Positions 56,346-64,000 of a DNA stretch of 64,000 nucleotides are shown piece after piece; position 1 is the first letter of the stretch; each line of letters opens with the position of its first letter. The notes beneath the pieces were generated by a model. That model was not told where the DNA came from. It made no database searches and saw only the letters and a list, made by a program, of their open reading frames with translations. The position numbers and the translations under genes were made by a program. Location: positions 121,116,817 to 121,180,816 of the forward strand of contig CM043958.1 in assembly GCA_014529385.2 (NCBI GenBank). Reading direction: 5' to 3'. This DNA comes from Adiantum capillus-veneris. Its lineage: Eukaryota > Streptophyta > Polypodiopsida > Polypodiales > Pteridaceae.

Positions 56346-59089
56346 TCACTCTGCATGTCGCAATGCTGCAGAAGATGCCTCCCATATTTCCTTCTTCCGT
56401 CGTTTGCTTGCTAATCTCATTGCTTGGCCAATCTGACTGTCTTTGACACATTCCTTTCGGTGTGTTCTATGCATAAGTTTTCTATAAGTCCATTGATGTA
56501 GTTCCTCCAAACTGTTGGCTTTGTTTACACCACCTCCGTGACGAGTGTGGGTGAAATAGCCAGTACGGGCTTGGTAGTGAGTTTTCTCCATACCTTGTGT
56601 AGACCATATAGCCAAGCTACCATACTGCCTAGCAAACCAAGGCATGTGGTTGCATATGATATGCTGCAAAAAAAAACCATCCTATTGTTTATATGTAAAT
56701 ATATAATCACAATTTTATCAAATAAAGTAATATACCAGGTAATGAGTTATGTGTGGATTTTTCTATGCAGCTATGAAAGACCTGTGGAAGGTCTCCAGAG
56801 CGTCTTGAAACAATGTATAGTCAATATCTCTCCAAGTATTGAGCTCACAAAACTTGAATATGGAATCCAAACTTTTCCACACGTTCGCTTTGCGACTCCT
56901 TGTTGCACCATTGTCTGCGTGGTCAACCACTGCATTGTGTAGGTTTCTCCACCGGTTGTATCTCAATGTCAACCTTTCCCGAGCACTTTGGCTTTTGCAT
57001 TGTCTACCACTTGTTGGCATCGACAAGAAGAGATGGGCTTTCACACCGCCAATAGACAACTTCTTTGGCACATCTCGACCATTCTTAGACCTCTTCTCGT
57101 CCTGCTCTATTTTCACATGTCCTCCATGCAAGCCCATATCTGAGAAAACTGTTTCCAATTATAATATAGCCCTTTGTTTTGTTGATGCTGGCCGAGTGGT
57201 CCAAGCAAAACAAATGTACAGAAACATAAGATTCTCAATGTTTCTGCAGAGTGCATGCATCGTGCAAATATTTACTCTGGATAGTGGAATATCCAACGTT
57301 AAGGTCCTGCAAGTGCCTGTCCAGTGCTCTCCTCCAATTTCTTTTGTCAAGACCAATGACTCCTCCCATGCAATACAAACAAGGGTTTTTACTTGTTGCT
57401 CCTTTTGAGATGTTGTACATACACTTTAGGGTTTTGAGATCTCCAGGCATATGCCACTCTACTGTGTATGAACCCATGCCTAATACATCGAGTGTCTTTC
57501 CATTTATCTGTTCGCTTATGACTTCAAGAATACTTGTTTGATGGAAAACCCAGTTAAGAATATCGAAATTCTCTGCAGGCACCTCAAATGGGAAAACCAA
57601 ACCAATCAAATGAAACATGTCTAACCATTTTTTAAAGCAAAAACTTGTTGATATCAAACCTTGAATGTGGCTAATAAGAAAATATTGTTTTTGGATTGCA
57701 TGCTAAAGTTTCTAGGGTCGTCTGAAGCAATGCTTTCATCTAATGCTCTATTCATAAGTGTTATTGTGACACGCTCAACCTTTGTCTCTTTCACTAGCTC
57801 GCACTCATTCAGTTTAAGAACAAACTTTAAAACTCCATTGCATTCCACTTGAGAAACCTCGAACAATTGAACAATATATGTCTGCAAAGCTACTAAATCA
57901 TAAAATATATTATTGTATTTGTCATAGACCACTTCCTCTGCTGATGGCGATCTGTACATTGCTTCAATGTGAAAAGGAGTGCCCAATGTCCGAAGCACTT
58001 CCTGGTTGACCTCCAGTCTTGTCTTTCGAATGGAGAAAGGATTTGGCAGCAACGTGTGCTTGAGATTGAACTTCTTACTTTGTTGCTGCATAGTTCTGTA
58101 AACAGAAAATTAAGTAAATGGACTATTTTCAAGTTTTCAAATGCTACACATATCCAATATACCTAAAAATTGCAGACATTTGATTTGACAGGTGAAGACA
58201 ATTGATTCAAACACCAGACATACCTAAAAATTGCAGAATAACCTTTGTTGGATATTCCGGCTTCATCCAGAATTGACTGAACATCACGTGTTTGGAGTTG
58301 ATTCTGTTTCAAAAGAGTGTCAAGTTGCTTAGCAACAATCTTGCAGTAGCGTTTACCGTCCAAAAGTCCGGCGACATCTTTGCGTTTTAGTATGAGACCA
58401 TAAGGAATTGAAGAAGTTGGTGTGTTGTTGTCAATATTTGACTGAGGATGTAACAACGATCTAAGCATAAATATGAAAAGTAAGATATAAAACTACAAAT
58501 GTAAAGATGAATTGAACCTGCTTGAATGATAATCTTACTTGATTGCTTTAACCCTCTTCTTCAAACCCCCAGAACCAACCTTCAGTTGTTCAATGTCTCG
58601 TAAGCGTCGTTCTCTTAATCGAGGACCCAAGACAGTATTTTTTTCTCTAAGATCTTGCGTGAGCTGCGTGATGCTTTCGTCCTTGCCTTTCAATTGTTGA
58701 GCGCACTCTGTCACAATTTGCTTCAAGCAAAAGTTTCCTTCGTGTGCAAGGTCTCTCTCAAGCTTAAGAATATCACTTTTGGCCGCCAAATGCTTGGTTT
58801 AGCCATATAAACCAGAAGAACCGTCTCCTACATAGTTCAGCAATGACGTTATGTTTCTGAACGGTGGAGTTGAGTTGGTGATAGGATGCTCAAGATATAT
58901 CCTGCCATCCACCCAAAGATCGACGCTTTTTTTACCTTGAAATCTGAAGTTCTCTTTTGAAGCTTCGGAAAGGATGCCTCGCTTATTCTTCTTGTGGAGG
59001 GGCTCGTATTCTCTGGACAGTTCGATATGCATATGATACACATCATTTTGACTCCTCGTCTGAGTTCTGTGTGAAGATGATAATGACAT
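56346..59089 (-). pseudogene. DDE transposase copy 2, nearly full length, five or more exons
   Basis: Start MSLSSSHRTQ at 59089. Exon 1 to 58539 (coiled coil; TAA at about 58799); exon 2 58460-58224; exon 3 from 58095 (QQQSKKFNLKHTLLPNP...). First acidic position: codon 57809-57807 is Asn here but Asp in copy 1. After a frame break near 57657 comes the core TVEWHMPGDLKTLKCMYN (Asp codon 57441-57439), then KGATSKNPCLYC with cysteines at 57381-57379 and 57372-57370. A helical insert (57158-56763, one TAG at its end) and an intron (TACCTG|GTATAT ... TTTTTGCAG, about 56737-56665) precede the Glu exon: WFARQYGSLAIWSTQGMEKTH (Glu codon 56589-56587). D, GD...CxxC and E order resembles CMC-type transposases, but overall sequence does not match any family I know. 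It catalyses cut-and-paste if intact; this copy is not. Confidence 0.7.
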
Positions 59090-59340
59090 TGAGATGACTT
59101 GGTAAATGAGAAAGCTCAAAACAGAGGAGAGCGCAAGAGTGGAGCAAATGGAAGAGAGCTCAAGGGAGGAGACTGCGCACAAGCGGAAAGCAAGAGAGAC
59201 GCAAAAATGAGAAGAAGAATAACATTCAATGCACCTCACTGAGTGCCAAATCTTAGTTTTGAAAAATCCAAAAGATTGAGACAATCGGCGTTCAATTCGG
59301 AGCCGTTGTATGTTATCATTGTCTGAACACTTTTTGAGAG

Positions 59341-59378
59341 CAATTAGGGTTTGCAAGAATTTTAGGGTTTTTGCTGTC
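59341..59378. repeat. Junction with telomere-type motifs between transposase copies 2 and 3
   Basis: A 36-base insert not found in copies 1 or 3, with ATTAGGGTTT and TTTTAGGGTTTTT separated by 7 bases, exactly where copy 2's upstream homology stops and truncated copy 3 begins. It is either filler DNA from break repair or a pair of telo-box (AAACCCTAA) promoter motifs. Confidence 0.6.
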
Positions 59379-60650
59379 CAATATACCTAAAAATTGCAGA
59401 ATAACCTTTGTTGGATATTCCGGCTTCATCCAGAATTGACTGAACATCACGTGTTTGGAGTTGATTCTGTTTCAAAAGAGTGTCAAGTTGCTTAGCAACA
59501 ATCTTGCAGTAGCGTTTACCGTCCAAAAGTCCGGCGACATCTTTGCGTTTTAGTATGAGACCATAAGGAATTGAAGAAGTTGGTGTGTTGCTGTCAATAT
59601 TTGACTGAGGATGTAACAACAATCTAAGCATAAATATGAAAAGTAAGATATAAAACTACAAATGTAAAGATGAATTAAAACTGCTTGAATGATAATCTTA
59701 CTTGATTGCTTTAACCCTCTTCTTCAAACCCCCAGAACCAACCTTCAGTTGTTCAATGTCTCGTAAGCGTCGTTCTCTTAACTAAGGACCCAAGACAGTA
59801 TTTTTTTCTCTGAGATCCTGCGTGAGATGCGTGATGCTTTCGTCCTTGCCTTTTAGTTGTTGAGCGCACTTTGTCACAGTTTTCTTCAAGAAAAAGTTTT
59901 CTTTGTGTGTAAGGTCTCTCGCAAGCTTAAGAATATCACTTTTGGCCGCCAAATGCTTGGTGTAGCCATATAAACCAGAATAACCATCTCCTACATAGTT
60001 CAACAATGACGTTATGTTTCTGAACGGTGGAGTTGAGTTGGTGATAGGATGCTCAGGATATATCCTGCCATCCACCCAAAGATCGACGCTTTTTTAACCT
60101 TGAAATCTGAAGTTCTCTTATGAAGCTTCGGAAAGGATGCCTCGCTTATTCTTCTTGTGGAGGGGCTCGTATTCTCTGGACAGTTCGATATGCATATGAT
60201 ACACATCGTTTTGACTCCTCGTCTGAGTTCTGTTTGAAGATGATAATGACATTGAGATGACTTGGTAAATGAGAAAGCTCAAAACAGAGGAGAGCGCAAG
60301 AGTGGAGCAAATGGAAGAGAGATCAAGGGAGGAGACTACGCGCAGGCGGAAAGCAAGAGAGACACGAAAATGAGAAGAAGAATAACATTCAATGCACCTT
60401 GTTGAGCATCAAATCTTAGTTTTGAAAAATCCAAAAGATTGAGACAATCGGCGTTCAATTCGGAGCCGTCGTATGTTATCATTGTCTGAACACTTTTTGA
60501 GAGTTTTAATAAACATATCCCCCAAATCCGATATCCGAGTTTTTTTGAAAGTGAATATCAAATATGAAATTAGGGACTTTTTATTATCTCTCTCTAAGCT
60601 GACCTGGCATTTCTTACAAGGCCCATTTTTTAGTCCAAACTTTTCCTAAT
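59379..60650 (-). pseudogene. DDE transposase copy 3, N-terminal exons only
   Basis: Contains exon 1 (start at about 60246, coiled-coil part 60075-59782) and exon 2 (59631-59395). It breaks off in the intron/exon 2 edge at the telomere-motif junction and lacks the catalytic exons. Nearly identical to copy 1, including its two stops (TAA in the A run near 60095; TAG near 59782) and the upstream 400 bp to the shared end CTAATG at 60650. Copies 1 and 3 therefore descend from one already defective element or were duplicated recently. Confidence 0.75.
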
Positions 60651-63600
60651 GTTGTCCTTTCCTCACTTATAGAGTTGGTTCCCAATTAACTGAAAGTCAC
60701 GAGCCTCCAGCTCTATAGCCCTTTTCTGTGCTCTTGTTATGTTTTGAGGAAACGTCCTTATGGTTAATAAATCAAAGATATATTGACTCCATGCAAGTGC
60801 AATGTTTACCTGAAACAATGTCGCATGATCCACTGGTCGTTTGGCACTACATATAGTACAATTGTTAACATAAGCATGTGTGTCAACTTACATAGTTGTC
60901 CAATAAACCCCTAATTGTTTTAGTCTCTGGTGTGTTTTCATTGTTGAACAATGAAATGCACAATCCTGTACATCTGCTTCTTCAAGATAACACTCGAATT
61001 CCTCCGGATTTATACACAATCGTAGAATCTGGTCCGATCCTAGATGATACAACCGTCCTGCAATCAACTGGAAGTTTTTTGTTTGTCGAATTGTTTGTTG
61101 TTTGGGTCTATCTTTCGTATTATCAAACTTACCTCCAAAGGAAAGAATGCTAACAATTTCCTGAGACCATTTGGATATCATTTCAATATTGAAAAGATAA
61201 GCATCTGGTATGTCATCATCTACTCCTTCAGAAGCTTCCCCGTTGTGTAGCCTTGAAAAATGATCCGCCCGTAGATGAGTTTTACCCTTTTTGACTACTA
61301 CTGTGAAATCAAAATCTAGCAATATAATAAACCAGCGTACAATCCTCCCAGTATTGCATGGTTTATTAACCAGATACAAAAGAGCTTGATGATCTATGAA
61401 GAACACAAATTTGTTTGCAAGCAAATAATGCCAAATTTTCTTTACAGCATAAATCATTCCTAACCCCTCTCTTTTGGTGGTTGTGTAGTTCTTTTCTGCA
61501 CTGTTTAAATGCCGTCTTGCATAACAAACTAGAAAATCCATTGTTCCGTCTCCAGGTTGAGCCAAAATACTCCCGATTGCATATGCAGATACATCAATGT
61601 GAACATGGAATATCTTTTCCCAATCCGGTGCTTTAAGTACAGGTGTTGATACAAGGTTTTCCTTCAGCTTTTGGAATGAAGTTTCACAATCCTCAGTCCA
61701 GTTGAAACTAACTAACAAACGATACAGAGGTTGTGCGATGACTGCATACATATATATGAATCTTCGATAATATCCGCAGTGTCCCATGAAGGATTGCACT
61801 TGTTTCGCATTAGTAGGCCTGGGCAGGTCTACTATGACTTTGATTTTGTCTAGGTCTGTGGTTATGCCATTTCTTGAGACAATGTGTCCTAAGATGCGGC
61901 CTGGCCTAACCATAAAAATACACTTTTCCGGGTTAAGACAAATTCGATATGTTCTACATTTTTCAAATACCTTTTGCAAATGGTCAATATGTTCCTCTCG
62001 TAGATGAGAGTGTACACAAAGATCATCCATGTATATTTCTAAGAATATTCTCAGGTATTATTTGAACGCATGCGTCATTAAGTTGGGGCATTAGTTAAGC
62101 CAAAAGGCATAACTCGATACGCATATATTCCCCATTCTGTGGCAAACGCTGTTTTGTGTTGATCCTCTATTGCAATTGCCAATTGGTTATACCCTGAAAA
62201 TCCATCTAGAAAGGAATAAGCCCGTTTCCCGGCCACCCTCTCAAGTACATATTCTATGATCGGCAAGGGATAATTGTCCCTTATGGTGGCTGCATTTACC
62301 TTTTTGAGGTTCACACACACTTGCAGTTTTCCGTTCTTCTTGGGGACTACCACAATGGGTGACACCCAATCTGTATGCTCAATTTAATAAATGAATTCAG
62401 AATCCATCATCTTGTCAATCTCCTCTTTGATTCGTTTAGCAAATGTGTCATTATATGTATAAGGACGTTGTTTGCTAGGTTTGGCATCTGATTTCAAAGG
62501 AATTGTATGTTGGCATATCGATGGATCAACTCCTTTGAGGTCTTTGTAGGACCATGCAAACACATCTTTATACTTCTTGAGAAGTTGTGTTAGCCGTTCT
62601 TCTTATTCAGACTCTAAATCAGTTGCTATATAGACCGGCTAAGGCTTCTCACCTGGTTCAGCGAGGTCTATCCGTTTTGCATTTTCCAGCCCATCTTAAG
62701 ATTCCTGGTTTATTCTTTCTCTGACTGGTGGTGTCATGATGATTTTTCTGTCCTAGATGGTGAATTTCCGATAGTGGGGTGGTACATTCATGTTTCCTTT
62801 CTCTGACTCCTCCTTACCATTACTTTCTCCCTCAGTAGTCCATACCTCTCGTAAAGCCCGTTTTAGTTCTTGGTATTTCTTTTTACGCTCCAATTTGGTC
62901 CACTCTAGGTCTTTTGTTGTTCCTTTTTTTTTATTTTTGTGATTTTTGTGATCTTGTTTCTGTTTTAGCTTTCTGTACTTGTTTTATTTCCTCTTGAGTT
63001 CTTCCCTTCGCACTCTCGAGAATCTCCCTGATATTTGTTCCTTTACACAATCCTCTGCTTTGACAAGCATTAGATAGTGAGATTTATCTTTTATCCTGGG
63101 CATCAGGTTTTCTCTCATTTTGTTTTCTTCTTGTTTTTTCCTATAGTGTTCCTGACGTCTAGGGTGCTGATTGGCAAAATCATAAAACTTGATATTCTCT
63201 GTTTTCTCCCCACGCTCGCTTGAGTTGTCTGAACACTCGTTATCTGCATCGTTATTTACCTCCAGATGCTCAGAGGAGTTATAAAACTCTTCTTCTTCTG
63301 GTGGTTCTACAATCTCATCTCCTTCTGGTATAATGCTTACCATGTAATAGGGTAGCACATCGTAGCCATCCTTATCACAAAATTTTGTTGTTGGACTATC
63401 TGTAATGGTATAGACATCCAATGTTGCCAGTATGTGTTCCCATTCCAAAGGTTCTAAGGCATCTTCAGGAAAAGGTTCCGGAATATAATCCTTGTCCTCA
63501 ATCGCTCTTTCTAAGACGCATTCCTCTCTTTTTAAGATCCCACAATGTGAATCTCCGCATATCCATAGCTCTTTTTGTTGCCCTAACTATGCTGGGAGTT

Positions 63601-64000
63601 CCGACCCTGCTAATGTAGCGGAATCAAACTCTTCCACCGGTGTCTGGTTCACGTCTTTGTAATTATGGTCTTTCAAGTGAATTTTGGTTGTTGTCTCGCC
63701 ATGTCTGAGGTATATGTGGTCATAACCCCAATCCTGGACCATCTTTAATTGTCTCATGAATGGTCTTCCCAAGATGATCTCGTAATTGTTCTTTTTGTCG
63801 AAATCGACTATTGCCAATGTATGCTCATACTCGATTCCGCACGAAGTGACAATCACTTTTTCTAAGAGTCTTCCATGAACCCGTTTGTCAATTGCAATTT
63901 CATTCTGGTAGCTCTCAAAGCCGGTTTTCCCCATTTTTTCCAGATTTCCTTGGTGGCGATAGCAAATCCTGCTCCACTGTCAAGAATAGCTTTGGAAACT
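60651..64000 (-). pseudogene. pol: Ty3/gypsy element D pol (protease to start of second zinc module)
   Basis: Enters from the right edge with retropepsin AILDSGAGFAIATKE (Asp codon 63981-63979), NYEIILGRPFMRQ near 63760, and the acidic linker with EWEHILATLDV (63448-62984). RT: MSPIVVVPKKNGK and DGFSGYNQLAI (62365-62078), then a frame break, MDDLCVH (62030) and LGHIVSRNGI. RNase H: VHIDVSAYAIGSILAQPGDG (Asp before Val as in element A's VDAS), TTTKREGLGMIYA and FFIDHQAL. Then IAGRLYHLGSDQILRLCINPEE, a first zinc module ending NNCTIC, the linker WSQYIFDLL-RTFP-RAQKRAIELEARDFQLIGNQLYK, and an abrupt end at 60651. Same lineage as element A, and colinear with element C, whose integrase resumes at 51.45 kb. 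Confidence 0.88.

Overview
The window looks like TE-dense intergenic DNA from a land plant, probably one with a large genome. The evidence is Ty3/gypsy elements including a chromovirus, Ty1/copia gag and primer-site remnants, spliceosomal introns in transposon genes, TTTAGGG-type telomere motifs at a junction, and abundant AG/GT/CA microsatellites. I see no ordinary host gene that I can defend, and no rRNA, tRNA, CRISPR or bacterial feature. The species cannot be fixed from the sequence. Almost every coding region carries stops or frameshifts, so most CDS are listed as pseudogenes.

Layout. 1-1741: 5' half of a DDE transposase gene (copy 1, minus strand), cut by the window edge. 1742-6436: the 5' end of a Ty3/gypsy element on the minus strand (element B: gag, leader with regularly spaced palindromes, PBS, LTR), inserted into a plus-strand relative. 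6437-19475: that relative (element A: protease, RT, RNase H, two zinc-binding modules, integrase, a second aspartic protease, palindrome-bearing spacer, long coiled-coil ORF, PPT, LTR). Its LTR ends inside a minus-strand copia gag (19476-19896). 19.9-36.3 kb: mostly non-coding relics, microsatellites, a copia-type PBS/LTR edge, an array of covarying hairpins (30.65-31.08 kb) and a BED-finger fragment. 36.36-41.6 kb: a decayed chromovirus (element E, minus). 41.6-51.45 kb: 3' half of another copy of the A/B lineage (element C, minus). 51.47-60.65 kb: a block with a histone H3-like gene, a divergent partner gene, and two more transposase copies. 60.65-64 kb: the 5' half of an A/B-lineage element (element D, minus), probably the other part of element C.

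Two systems stand out. The first is a Ty3/gypsy lineage, seen in several independent copies here. It has a duplicated H2C2 zinc-binding module before integrase, a second retropepsin after integrase in the same frame, a long accessory ORF with an acidic/coiled-coil middle, and non-coding arrays of near-perfect 18-32 bp palindromes spaced about 280-295 bp apart. The palindrome sequence differs between sublineages while the spacing is kept. The second is the 51.5-60.6 kb block. It pairs a gene encoding the first nine residues of canonical histone H3, a complete H3 fold and a novel C-terminal extension with a divergently transcribed gene of unknown family across a CpG-rich repeat array. Beside them lies an intron-containing DDE transposase with a C-x2-C motif after its second Asp. 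I infer that these three genes are parts of one mobile element, but the window alone does not prove it.
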